A stretch of 64,000 nucleotides of DNA, from assembly GCF_030730875.1 (NCBI RefSeq), contig NZ_JAVAMA010000003.1, positions 1-64,000 of the forward strand. Direction: 5' to 3'. Origin of the DNA: Sphingomonas sp. DG1-23. Its GTDB lineage: Bacteria; Pseudomonadota; Alphaproteobacteria; Sphingomonadales; Sphingomonadaceae. The notes beneath the pieces are model-generated. The model was not told the origin of the DNA, did not search any database, and saw only the letters and a list, made by a program, of their open reading frames with translations. Positions 16,222 through 24,514 of this stretch are shown in pieces (positions within the stretch are counted from its first letter, which is position 1; the number at the start of each line of letters is the position of its first letter). Both the position numbers and the translations under genes were made by a program.

Positions 16222-17178
16222 ATGTTCGCGCGCCTGCTCCTCGCGGCGGCGCTGCTCGCCGCCACGCCGGCAGTAGCGCAGACCCGGCCGGCAGATCCGC
16301 TCGTGGCGGTCGGGGACTGGATCGGGAAGTTCGCTGCCTTGTCGGCCGAGCCGGCGAGTGCGGCAGCGGCTTGCGGGCCGCAGCTCAACAGCGTGATTGG
16401 GGCGCGCGATGCCGCCGCCGCGCGCGCCGCTGCGGTGCAGGTCCGGCCGTGCACCGATCGGATTAGGGCCGCATATCGTCGTTCGGCGGAGGCGCTGGGG
16501 CAGTTCCCGCCGATGCCGGCCGAGCTGCGGGCGGCGGCCCTCAGGTTCGATCCGGATCGGCTCATCGAAAGCCAACGGGTCCAGTTTGCCGCTGCGGTCG
16601 ATTATATGGACCAGCTCGACTTGCTCCTCGCCAAGGTGGCGGCGGATGATCGCGCGGGTGCAGTGCAATTGCTGCCCAAGGTCCGCGCGGGCGCCGGAAT
16701 CCTGATCGATGGCACCATCCTGCCGCTGCGCGCCTTTCAGGCCGCCGCGCGTTTCGGTTTCACCCGCAACGGGTTGGAGCTGCGAATCGTTGCAGCGGAG
16801 GCGGCCAAACTGACATTGACCGGTCCGATGAGCCGGGCCGGCGTCGATATCGGGAAGGCGCTCGGTGCCTTGGTCCCGCGCGCGACGCAGGCGACAGCCG
16901 GGGTTCGAACTAGTTGGGAGCAAGACAAGGTGGCGCTTCGCGCGCTTGGCGGCGGAGGCGCGGCGATGGATCCGCTGCTTGATATCGCCACGCCGCTGGT
17001 AGGCGATATGGCATCGGCAGGGGACCAGATGGTATCGGCGCTGCAGCAGGCGGCCCGGCGGCCGGTGGTTCCGCCTGCCGAGGCGCTGGCGCTGCTCAAC
17101 GCGCTGAACCGCAACGAGATCATGATCGCGAAGTCCATCCAGGGCTTCGCACAAACCCTTCAGACGATTGGCAAGTAA
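16222..17178 (+). CDS. Exported protein of unknown function
   Basis: A 318-residue protein I do not recognise. It begins with a clear signal peptide (LLLAAALLAATPAVA) and continues as an Ala-rich, mostly helical protein. Two cysteines (about residues 52 and 77) could form a disulfide. There is no metal or catalytic motif. The ATG lies two bases after the efp stop, with GAGG overlapping the stop as ribosome binding site. Its own stop overlaps the next start (TAATG), so efp, this gene and the phosphatase gene may be one transcript. Confidence 0.65.
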   Translation: MFARLLLAAALLAATPAVAQTRPADPLVAVGDWIGKFAALSAEPASAAAACGPQLNSVIGARDAAAARAAAVQVRPCTDRIRAAYRRSAEALGQFPPMPAELRAAALRFDPDRLIESQRVQFAAAVDYMDQLDLLLAKVAADDRAGAVQLLPKVRAGAGILIDGTILPLRAFQAAARFGFTRNGLELRIVAAEAAKLTLTGPMSRAGVDIGKALGALVPRATQATAGVRTSWEQDKVALRALGGGGAAMDPLLDIATPLVGDMASAGDQMVSALQQAARRPVVPPAEALALLNALNRNEIMIAKSIQGFAQTLQTIGK

Positions 17179-17993
17179 TGGTTTCTCACTCCGGCATCAT
17201 CACCGTCATCGAGCGCGCGGTTCGCAAGGCGGGGCCGCGGCTGCGGCGCGACTTCAACGAGGTCCAGCACCTCCAGGTGAGCCGCAAGGGGCCGGCCGAC
17301 TTCGTGTCGGTCGCCGACAAGCGCGCCGAGGACACGCTGATCGAGGAGCTCCAGAAGGCGCGGCCCGATTGGGGCTTCCTCGTCGAGGAGCGCGGCGAGA
17401 TCGCCGGTGATCCCGACAAGCCGCGCTGGATCATCGATCCGCTCGACGGCACCAGCAACTTCCTGCACGGCATCCCGCATTTCTGCATGTCGATCGCGGT
17501 AGAGGATCCCCACGGCGCGCAGGGCAAGCCCGAGATCACCCACGGCTATATCTATCAGCCGATCACCGACGAGAGCTTCTGGGCCGAGAAGGGCCGCGGC
17601 GCGTGGCTGCAGGACCAGCGCCTGCGCGTCTCGGCGCGGCGCGACCTCGCCGATGCGCTGATCGCCACCGGCATCCCGTTCCTCGGCCATGGCAATTTCG
17701 CCGAATGGAGCCGCATCTTCGGCGCGGTCGCGCCCGAAGTCGCCGGAATCCGCAGGATGGGTGCCGCGGCGCTCGACCTCGCCTGGGTCGCGGCGGGGCG
17801 CTTCGACGGCTATTGGGAATCGGATCTCAAGCCGTGGGACGTCGCGGCCGGCATGCTGCTGGTCAAGGAGGCCGGCGGCTTCCTTACCGACTATCGCGGG
17901 CAGGACATGGCGCGCGAGCGCAACCAGTTCCTCGCCGCCAACGACGTGCTCCATTCGAAGCTGCACAAGCTCGTCGCGAATTCGCTCCGGTGA
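17178..17993 (+). CDS. Inositol monophosphatase family protein (SuhB-like)
   Basis: A 271-residue Mg-dependent phosphatase of the IMPase family. The metal-binding motifs are all present: DFVSVADKRAEDTL, LVEERGEI (the Glu-Glu site), WIIDPLDGTSNFLHG and the C-terminal KPWDVAAGMLLVKEAGG. Members dephosphorylate inositol-1-phosphate or related sugars and nucleotides, and SuhB also contacts the transcription machinery in enterobacteria; which applies here is not visible. It is coupled to the genes on both sides by TAATG and GTGA overlaps. Confidence 0.92.
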   Translation: MVSHSGIITVIERAVRKAGPRLRRDFNEVQHLQVSRKGPADFVSVADKRAEDTLIEELQKARPDWGFLVEERGEIAGDPDKPRWIIDPLDGTSNFLHGIPHFCMSIAVEDPHGAQGKPEITHGYIYQPITDESFWAEKGRGAWLQDQRLRVSARRDLADALIATGIPFLGHGNFAEWSRIFGAVAPEVAGIRRMGAAALDLAWVAAGRFDGYWESDLKPWDVAAGMLLVKEAGGFLTDYRGQDMARERNQFLAANDVLHSKLHKLVANSLR

Positions 17994-18883
17994 TCCGCGC
18001 GGGCGCGCTGCTGCTGGCCCTCGGTGCCGCAGCGGACGCGCCACAGACCCTGTTCGCTGCGCCGGCCGAGCATCGGCTTGTCGAGGGCATCGCCACCGAC
18101 GGCAAGGTCGTTTGGTTGTCCAGCGTCCTCGATCGTACGATCCTCGTCCGAACGTCGGGCGGGCTCGGCCGTTTCGCCATGCCGAAGGGCACGCTGTATC
18201 CGCTGGGGCTGGCGTTCGACGCGCGGCGCGACTGGCTTTGGATCGCGACCGATTGTCCTGAGCTTCCAGGGATCGCGCGGTGCGACAGCGGCGCACTGGT
18301 GGCGGTCGACAGGAAAGGGCGGCTGAAAGCGCGGCTCGCGCCAGCGAAAGGCTTCCACCCCGGCGACGTATCGGCGGACGAAGGCGGTGTGTTCGTCTCG
18401 GACGCGCTCAACGGCGCGGTCTATCGGCTGGCGCCCGACGCGCGCAGTTTCCGCACCCTGATCGCCCCGGGAATCGGCCGCTCGGCGCAAGGAACCGCGC
18501 GCACCCAGGATGGCACGCGCCTGATCGTCGCGGATTACGGCCGGGGCATTGCCGGCGTGGATCTGGCGAGCGGGGAGCGCGCGCTGCTGCCGCTGCCCGA
18601 CGGCAAGCCGTTGCGCGGCGTGGACGGACTGGTACGCGTGGGAGATCGCTATTTCACGATCTACAATGCCGGCAGCCCCGCTTCGCTGATCGCTTTTCGC
18701 GTAACCGGCACCGGGATCGAGTCCGAGGTCGTGCTCCGTGGAGCGCCGCTGACCGACCCGACGCAACTCGTCGCGGACGGCAAGCGTTTGCTGATCGTCG
18801 CGGATGCCGGCTGGCCGGCTGCGGCCAAGGGCGAGACGGCGCCGCGCAAAGGGGCTGCGATCGTCGCGTTCGGCGTGCCTTAA
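17990..18883 (+). CDS. Exported SMP-30/NHL-like beta-propeller protein
   Basis: A 297-residue protein starting at GTG 17990, overlapping the phosphatase stop (GTGA). It has an N-terminal signal (AGALLLALGAAADA) and repeated beta-propeller blades with phrases such as GIATDGKVVWLSSVLDRTI, LYPLGLAFDARRDWLWIATD and GTRLIVADYGRGIAGVDLAS. The fold resembles gluconolactonase or NHL-type propellers, used either for lactone hydrolysis or as binding scaffolds. I cannot see the full metal-site set needed to claim lactonase activity. About 100 bases separate it from nuoA. Confidence 0.7.
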   Translation: MIRAGALLLALGAAADAPQTLFAAPAEHRLVEGIATDGKVVWLSSVLDRTILVRTSGGLGRFAMPKGTLYPLGLAFDARRDWLWIATDCPELPGIARCDSGALVAVDRKGRLKARLAPAKGFHPGDVSADEGGVFVSDALNGAVYRLAPDARSFRTLIAPGIGRSAQGTARTQDGTRLIVADYGRGIAGVDLASGERALLPLPDGKPLRGVDGLVRVGDRYFTIYNAGSPASLIAFRVTGTGIESEVVLRGAPLTDPTQLVADGKRLLIVADAGWPAAAKGETAPRKGAAIVAFGVP

Positions 18884-18984
18884 CCGCTGCTAGTTGCGAG
18901 TGATTCTCAGGGTTTTCCGCCCTTGCCGCACTCCTTTCACAGTCCTAGAAGCCCCCCAAGTTTCCGCATCTGCGAGAAGGCATC

Positions 18985-19359
18985 TTGGTCGATCTATCGC
19001 AATATCTGCCGATCCTGCTGTTCCTCGGCGTCGCGCTGTTGCTCTCGGGCACCTTCGTGTTTCTGCCGATGCTGGTAGGCCGGCTCACCGGCACCCATCA
19101 GCCGACGCCGGAGAAGCTCACCGAATATGAGTGCGGCTTCCCGGCCTTCGAGGATTCGCGCAGCCAATTCGACGTGCGCTTCTATCTCGTCGCGATCCTG
19201 TTCATCATCTTCGATCTCGAAGCCGCGTTCCTCTATCCATGGGCCGTCTCGGTGTTCGACCTCGGCTGGACCGCGTGGATCTCGATGATGATCTTCATTG
19301 CCGAGCTTGCGCTCGGGCTTGTCTATGCGTGGAAGAAAGGTGCGTTGGAGTGGGAGTAG
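18985..19359 (+). CDS. nuoA: NADH-quinone oxidoreductase subunit A
   Basis: First gene of the complex I operon; a membrane-arm subunit near the quinone site. The 124-residue protein has three transmembrane helices and the loop [20 protein letters not shown], with the conserved cysteine of the loop whose accessibility changes with the active/deactive state in mitochondria. [11 protein letters not shown] is also diagnostic. Translation begins at TTG 18985, four bases after AGAAGG at 18975-18980; the next possible start would remove the first helix. The preceding gap holds the operon promoter. Confidence 0.95.
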   Translation: MVDLSQYLPILLFLGVALLLSGTFVFLPMLVGRLTGTHQPTPEKLTEYECGFPAFEDSRSQFDVRFYLVAILFIIFDLEAAFLYPWAVSVFDLGWTAWISMMIFIAELALGLVYAWKKGALEWE

Positions 19360-19886
19360 AACTCAGCCCTCCGCCTGCGGGGACGCTTCCCAATGTGGCG
19401 TTCCTCGACGACATCAATGCCGAGATCGGCGACAAGGGCTTCCTCGTCACCTCGACCGAGGAGCTGTTCCAGTGGGCGCGCACCGGCTCGCTGTGGTGGA
19501 TGACCTTCGGGCTCGCCTGCTGCGCGGTCGAGATGATCCACGTCAACATGCCGCGCTACGACATGGAGCGCTTCGGCGCCGCGCCGCGCGCCTCCCCGCG
19601 CCAGTCGGACGTGATGATCGTGGCGGGCACCTTGTGCAACAAGATGGCTCCGGCGCTGCGCCGGGTCTATGACCAGATGTCCGAGCCGAAATACGTCATT
19701 TCGATGGGCAGCTGCGCCAATGGCGGCGGCTATTATCACTATAGCTACAGCGTCGTGCGCGGCTGCGACCGGATCGTTCCGGTGGACATCTATGTCCCGG
19801 GCTGCCCACCGACCGCCGAGGCGTTGCTCTATGGCGTGATGCAGCTCCAGCGGAAGATCCGCCGCATCGGGACGCTCGAACGGTGA
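19350..19886 (+). CDS. nuoB: NADH-quinone oxidoreductase subunit B
   Basis: This subunit carries iron-sulfur cluster N2, the last electron carrier before quinone. In 178 residues it has the N2 ligands in [11 protein letters not shown] (tandem cysteines), [19 protein letters not shown] and [16 protein letters not shown] chose GTG 19350, which overlaps the nuoA end by ten bases and follows AAAGG at 19336-19340. The open frame further upstream lies antiphase inside nuoA and is not protein-like. Its stop overlaps the nuoC start (GTGA). Confidence 0.96.
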   Translation: MGVELSPPPAGTLPNVAFLDDINAEIGDKGFLVTSTEELFQWARTGSLWWMTFGLACCAVEMIHVNMPRYDMERFGAAPRASPRQSDVMIVAGTLCNKMAPALRRVYDQMSEPKYVISMGSCANGGGYYHYSYSVVRGCDRIVPVDIYVPGCPPTAEALLYGVMQLQRKIRRIGTLER

Positions 19887-20794
19887 GGGCGCCCGCTCCA
19901 AGATATGCGCCCAACGATGGCGTGATCGCCACGGCCGAGGCTGCGCTCGGCGGCATGCTGGTCGAGAGCAAGGATGCCGTGGGCGAGGTCTCGCTGACCG
20001 TCGCGCGCGAGTCGCTGGTGCCGGCGATGCTGGCGTTGCGCGACACGCCGGGGCTCGAATATCAGCAATTGAGCGAGATCGCCGGCGCCGATTATCCGTC
20101 GCGCGCCGAGCGCTTCGACGTGGTGTATCAATTGCTGTCGTTCACCCGCAACCACCGCATCCGCGTGCGGGTGACCACCGACGAGGAAAAGCCGGTGCCG
20201 TCGGTCACGGGCATCTGGCCGGTGGCCGGCTGGCTCGAGCGCGAAGTCTACGACATGTACGGCGTGCTGTTCGACGGCAATACCGATTTGCGCCGCATCC
20301 TCACCGATTACGGTTTCGTCGGGCACCCGCTTCGGAAAGATTTTCCGCAGACCGGCTATGTCGAATTGCGCTATTCCGAAGAAGCCAAGCGCGTGGTCTA
20401 TGAGCCCGTCAGCCTTGCGCAGGATTTCCGCAATTTCGATTTCATGAGCCCGTGGGAAGGGGCCGCCTATGTGTTGCCCGGCGACGAGAAAGCGGTGCCC
20501 GGACCCGGCCCTGCCGACACGCCGCAGGCCAAGCCCGCCGCTCCGGCGCCTGCGCCGGTCGACGCCCCCAAGGTTCCCGAAGCCAAGGGCGCGCCGACGC
20601 CGTTGAGCGCCGACGAGATCCAGAAGGCCGACGCGCCTGCGACCAAGGCGGCAAAGCCGCGTGCCAAGCGGGCCAAGACCGATGACAGCACGGCGTCGAC
20701 CGGCGCGGGGGAAAACTCCCCGGGCAACCGGCGCAAATCCAAGCCCAAAGACCCCGATGTGGTCCCGTCCAAGGGTGAGGGGCAGAACGAATGA
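19883..20794 (+). CDS. nuoC: NADH-quinone oxidoreductase subunit C with long disordered tail
   Basis: A peripheral-arm (30-kDa) subunit. Residues 1 to about 205 match NuoC, with [18 protein letters not shown], the signature [20 protein letters not shown] and [20 protein letters not shown]. The remaining roughly 98 residues are a low-complexity Pro/Ala/Lys-rich tail (for example [14 protein letters not shown] and [11 protein letters not shown]) that looks disordered. The core is intact, so the subunit should be functional. Start GTG 19883 overlaps nuoB; the stop overlaps nuoD (ATGA). Confidence 0.95.
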   Translation: MRAPAPRYAPNDGVIATAEAALGGMLVESKDAVGEVSLTVARESLVPAMLALRDTPGLEYQQLSEIAGADYPSRAERFDVVYQLLSFTRNHRIRVRVTTDEEKPVPSVTGIWPVAGWLEREVYDMYGVLFDGNTDLRRILTDYGFVGHPLRKDFPQTGYVELRYSEEAKRVVYEPVSLAQDFRNFDFMSPWEGAAYVLPGDEKAVPGPGPADTPQAKPAAPAPAPVDAPKVPEAKGAPTPLSADEIQKADAPATKAAKPRAKRAKTDDSTASTGAGENSPGNRRKSKPKDPDVVPSKGEGQNE

Positions 20795-22032
20795 CCGACA
20801 CCGTCGAAACGATGATGGACCGCGCCGGCGAGGGTCTCAGCGACCCGGCCACCGGCGACGTCGCCATCGCCAATTACACGATCAATTTCGGCCCGCAGCA
20901 TCCGGCGGCGCATGGCGTGCTTCGCCTCGTCACCGAACTGGACGGCGAGATCATCGAGCGGATCGATCCGCATGTCGGGCTGCTTCATCGCGGCACCGAG
21001 AAACTGATCGAGTACAAGACTTACACCCAGGCTTTGCCCTATTTCGATCGCTTCGATTATTGCTCGCCGATGGCGATGGAGCACAGTTACGTGCTCGCCG
21101 TCGAGAAGCTGCTCGATCTCGAGGTGCCGCTTCGCGCGCAATATCTCCGCGTGTTCTTCGCCGAGCTGACCCGCATCAAGAACCACATGCTGAACCTGGG
21201 TTCGCACGTGATGGACGTCGGCGCGATGACGCCGAACCTGTGGCTGTTCGAGCTGCGCGAAGACTGCATGAACTTCTACGAGCGGGCCTCGGGCGCGCGT
21301 ATGCACGCCAATTACTTCCGCGTCGGCGGGGTGCGGCAGGACGTCCCGCTCAAGCTGCTCACCGACATCGCCGATTGGCTCGACACCCGGCTCCCGCGGC
21401 TGTTCGAGGATGCGATCAGCCTCGTCGCCGAGAACCGCATCTTCAAGCAGCGCAACGTCGACATCGCGGTGGTCAGCCGTGAGGACGCGATCGCATGGGG
21501 TTTCTCGGGGCCGATGATCCGCGCCGCGGGCATCCCCTGGGACATACGGCGTTCGCAGCCCTATGATGTGTACGACCGCATGGAGTTCGACATTCCCGTC
21601 GGCACCCGCGGCGACTGCTATGACCGGTTCATGGTGCGCGTCGAGGAGGTCCGCCAGTCGGCGCGGATCATGAAGCAGTGCATCCGCGACATGCCCGAGG
21701 GCCCGGTGCTGACCACCGACCGCAAGGTCGCGCCGCCCAAGCGCGGCGAGATGAAGCAGTCGATGGAAGCGCTGATCCATCACTTCAAGCTGTTCACCGA
21801 AGGCTATCACGTCCCCGCGGGCGAGGTGTATGTCGCCACCGAGAGCCCCAAGGGCGAGTTCGGCGTCTATCTGGTGAGCGACGGCACCAACAAGCCGTAT
21901 CGCTGCAAGGTCCGCCCGACTGCGTTCAGTCACCTCCAGGCGATGGATTTCATGTCGAAGGGCCATATGCTCGCCGACATCACCGCCGTGCTGGGCGCGA
22001 TGGATATCGTGTTCGGGGAGTGCGACCGGTGA
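20791..22032 (+). CDS. nuoD: NADH-quinone oxidoreductase subunit D
   Basis: The 49-kDa-type subunit that forms the quinone pocket with NuoB. In 413 residues the key motifs are [20 protein letters not shown] (with the quinone-site histidine), [33 protein letters not shown], and the C-terminal DIVFGECDR. The ATG at 20791 overlaps the nuoC stop. Its own stop overlaps the small NTF2-like gene by GTGA, so that insertion is translationally coupled to nuoD. Confidence 0.97.
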   Translation: MTDTVETMMDRAGEGLSDPATGDVAIANYTINFGPQHPAAHGVLRLVTELDGEIIERIDPHVGLLHRGTEKLIEYKTYTQALPYFDRFDYCSPMAMEHSYVLAVEKLLDLEVPLRAQYLRVFFAELTRIKNHMLNLGSHVMDVGAMTPNLWLFELREDCMNFYERASGARMHANYFRVGGVRQDVPLKLLTDIADWLDTRLPRLFEDAISLVAENRIFKQRNVDIAVVSREDAIAWGFSGPMIRAAGIPWDIRRSQPYDVYDRMEFDIPVGTRGDCYDRFMVRVEEVRQSARIMKQCIRDMPEGPVLTTDRKVAPPKRGEMKQSMEALIHHFKLFTEGYHVPAGEVYVATESPKGEFGVYLVSDGTNKPYRCKVRPTAFSHLQAMDFMSKGHMLADITAVLGAMDIVFGECDR

Positions 22033-22367
22033 GCGGCGACAAGCTGGCAACCGCGCGCGAGATGATCGCGCGCTACAACGCGCAGGATGCCGATGCCTAT
22101 GTCGCGCTGATGACCGACGGCGCGAGCGAGGCGGGCTATCGCGGCGCGGTGGTCCGTGAGGGCAAGGAAGGCGTGCGCTCGGGGTTGAAGGCGATGTTTG
22201 CCGAGTTTCCTGGCAACCGCGTCGAGATTCTCGGCGGCTGGCAGCTGGGCCAGACTGCAGTGCTGCATGAGAAGGTGATGCGCTCGCCCGAGGCCGAGCC
22301 CTTCGAAGTGATGGCTGTTTATTCGTTCTCCGACGACAAGGTCGATCGGGTGGAGTTCATTCGCTGA
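22029..22367 (+). CDS. SnoaL/NTF2-like small protein inside the nuo operon
   Basis: A 112-residue protein with the alpha+beta cone layout of SnoaL/NTF2 proteins: an N-terminal helix ([20 protein letters not shown]), the segment [14 protein letters not shown], and beta strands [19 protein letters not shown] and [20 protein letters not shown]. It has no signal or membrane helix. It is locked between nuoD and nuoE by GTGA and TGATG overlaps, so it is made with complex I, but it is not a standard subunit. It could be an assembly or stability factor, or a passenger enzyme. Confidence 0.8.
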   Translation: MSGDKLATAREMIARYNAQDADAYVALMTDGASEAGYRGAVVREGKEGVRSGLKAMFAEFPGNRVEILGGWQLGQTAVLHEKVMRSPEAEPFEVMAVYSFSDDKVDRVEFIR

Positions 22368-23038
22368 TGGCTGACGCCCCACAAATCCCAGACGAGGCCG
22401 AGACCCGCGCGCGCTGGGGCGCGTTCGCCTGGTCGGCCGAAAATGCCGAGAAGGCGCGCGAGGTCCTCGGCCGCTATCCGGCGGGCCGGCAGATGTCGTG
22501 CACGATCCCCTATCTCGACCTCGCCCAGCGTCAGGTCGGCGCCGAGACCAATACCCAGGGCTGGCTGCCGGTGCCGGTGATCGAGTTCGTCGCGCGCGAG
22601 CTCGGCCTGCCCTATATCCGCGTGTTCGAGGTCGCGACCTTCTACACGATGTTCAATCTCGTGCCGGTCGGCCGCTATCATGTGCAGGTCTGCGGCACGA
22701 CGCCGTGCATGCTGCGCGGATCGGACGACGTGATGGCGGCATGCAAGAGCCGCGGGATGCACAAGGGCCAGACCACCGCCGACGGCATGTTCACGCTGAC
22801 CGAGGTCGAATGCCTTGGCAGCTGCGCTTCGGCGCCGATGGTGCAGATCAACGACGACAATTACGAGGATCTCGATTTCGACCGCACGATCGCGATCCTC
22901 GACGCGCTGGCCAAAGGCGAGCAGCCCAAGACCGGCACGCAGGAGCCGGGCCGCCACACCGTCGAAGCCGCAGGCGGCACGACCAACCTCACCGCGATGG
23001 TGACCGGGAACCACGATTATCGCGGGGAATGGGCATGA
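22367..23038 (+). CDS. nuoE: NADH-quinone oxidoreductase subunit E
   Basis: The 24-kDa-type subunit carrying [2Fe-2S] cluster N1a. In 223 residues it has FEVATFYTMFNLVPVGRYHV, the ligands CGTTPCMLRG (C-x4-C) and CLGSCASAPM (C-x3-C). A C-terminal extension of about 40 residues after LDALAKGE is Thr/Gly-rich and looks flexible. The start overlaps the NTF2-like gene; the stop overlaps the 57-residue gene (ATGA). Confidence 0.96.
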   Translation: MADAPQIPDEAETRARWGAFAWSAENAEKAREVLGRYPAGRQMSCTIPYLDLAQRQVGAETNTQGWLPVPVIEFVARELGLPYIRVFEVATFYTMFNLVPVGRYHVQVCGTTPCMLRGSDDVMAACKSRGMHKGQTTADGMFTLTEVECLGSCASAPMVQINDDNYEDLDFDRTIAILDALAKGEQPKTGTQEPGRHTVEAAGGTTNLTAMVTGNHDYRGEWA

Positions 23039-23208
23039 GCCAGGACACCAAGAACGTCCTGTTCGTGGCGCTCGCGGTGATCGGCGCGATCATCGTCGGC
23101 GGCTGGGTGCTCAAGATCGCCTTCAAATTGCTCGGGATCATCATCCTCGTCGGGCTCGCCGTGGTCGCCTTCATGGTGGTCCAGAAGCTCGTGGGGCAGG
23201 GGCGCTAG
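23035..23208 (+). CDS. 57-residue membrane protein inside the nuo operon
   Basis: A very small protein ([20 protein letters not shown] at its start) with two hydrophobic stretches (about residues 8-24 and 29-50) separated by a few residues, so it is a hairpin or single long membrane insertion, with a short basic end. It overlaps nuoE by ATGA and ends one base before the nuoF start. The tight coupling argues it is a real gene. It is not a known complex I subunit; a membrane-side accessory or assembly role is only a guess. Confidence 0.75.
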   Translation: MSQDTKNVLFVALAVIGAIIVGGWVLKIAFKLLGIIILVGLAVVAFMVVQKLVGQGR

Positions 23209-23209
23209 G

Positions 23210-24514
23210 ATGCTGCAGGACAAGGACCGCATCTTCACCAACGTCTACGGCTTCCAGCCGTGGAACCTGTCGGCTGCGCTCCAGCGCGGCGACTGGGACA
23301 ATACCAGGGCGCTGATGGCGCTCGGCCAGGATACGATCATCGACCGCATCAAGGCCTCGGGCCTGCGCGGGCGCGGCGGGGCGGGCTTCCCGACCGGCAC
23401 GAAATGGTCGTTCATGCCCAAGGAACCGCGTCCCGATCGGCCCAATTTCCTCGTGATCAACGCCGACGAGTCCGAGCCGGGTTCGTGCAAGGATCGCGAG
23501 ATCATCCGCCACGATCCGCACAAATTGATCGAAGGCGCGCTGATCGCAGGCTTCGCGATGCGCGCGCGCGCCGCCTATATCTATATCCGCGGCGAATATA
23601 TCCGCGAGGCAGAGACGCTCTTCGCGGCGGTCGCCGAGGCCTATGACAAGGGTATGCTCGGCAAGAACGCCGCGGGCTCGGGCTATGATTTCGACGTCTT
23701 CGTCCATCGCGGCGCCGGCGCCTATATCTGCGGCGAAGAGACCGCGATGCTCGAGAGCCTCGAGGGCAAAAAGGGCCAGCCGCGATTGAAGCCGCCGTTC
23801 CCGGCGGGCGCGGGCCTTTATGGTTGCCCGACCACGGTCAACAACGTCGAATCGATCGCGGTCGTCCCGACGATCCTGCGGCGCGGGCCGGAATGGTTCG
23901 CGAGCTTCGGCGCCGAGAACAACAAGGGCACCAAGCTCTTCCAGATCAGCGGCCATGTGAACAAGCCGGTGGTGGTCGAGGAAGCGATGAGCATCTCGTT
24001 CCGCGAGCTGATCGAGAAGCATTGCGGCGGCATCCGCGGCGGCTGGGACAATCTGCTCGCCGTGATTCCGGGCGGCTCGTCGGTTCCTCTGGTCCCCGCG
24101 GCGCAGATCATCGACTGCGCGATGGACTTCGACGGGCTCAAGGCAGTCGGCTCGGGCCTCGGCACCGCGGCGGTGATCGTGATGGACAAGTCGACCGACA
24201 TCGTCCGCGCGATCTCGCGCCTCAGCTATTTCTACAAGCATGAGAGCTGCGGCCAGTGCACCCCGTGCCGCGAGGGCACCGGCTGGATGTGGCGGGTGAT
24301 GGAGCGGCTGCGCACCGGCGACGCCGACATCAGCGAGATCGACACGCTCCACCAGGTCACAAAGCAGGTCGAGGGCCACACCATCTGCGCGCTCGGCGAT
24401 GCCGCGGCGTGGCCGATTCAGGGCCTGATCCGTCACTTCCGCCCCGAGATCGAACGGCGGATCAACGAACGCAACGGCACCGGCGACGCGCCGATGCAAG
24501 AGGCTGCCGAATAA
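23210..24514 (+). CDS. nuoF: NADH-quinone oxidoreductase subunit F
   Basis: The 51-kDa-type subunit that binds NADH, FMN and [4Fe-4S] cluster N3. The 434-residue protein has [20 protein letters not shown] (NADH/FMN loop), [34 protein letters not shown], and the N3 ligands [18 protein letters not shown] plus a later cysteine in [11 protein letters not shown]. The stop overlaps the nuoG start by one base (TAATG). Confidence 0.97.
   Translation: MLQDKDRIFTNVYGFQPWNLSAALQRGDWDNTRALMALGQDTIIDRIKASGLRGRGGAGFPTGTKWSFMPKEPRPDRPNFLVINADESEPGSCKDREIIRHDPHKLIEGALIAGFAMRARAAYIYIRGEYIREAETLFAAVAEAYDKGMLGKNAAGSGYDFDVFVHRGAGAYICGEETAMLESLEGKKGQPRLKPPFPAGAGLYGCPTTVNNVESIAVVPTILRRGPEWFASFGAENNKGTKLFQISGHVNKPVVVEEAMSISFRELIEKHCGGIRGGWDNLLAVIPGGSSVPLVPAAQIIDCAMDFDGLKAVGSGLGTAAVIVMDKSTDIVRAISRLSYFYKHESCGQCTPCREGTGWMWRVMERLRTGDADISEIDTLHQVTKQVEGHTICALGDAAAWPIQGLIRHFRPEIERRINERNGTGDAPMQEAAE

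Noticed and set aside
22498..23208. A 236-codon gene ending with the 57-residue membrane protein
   Set aside because: The first three quarters is a shifted frame of nuoE; only the part from ATG 23035 is protein-like and properly coupled.
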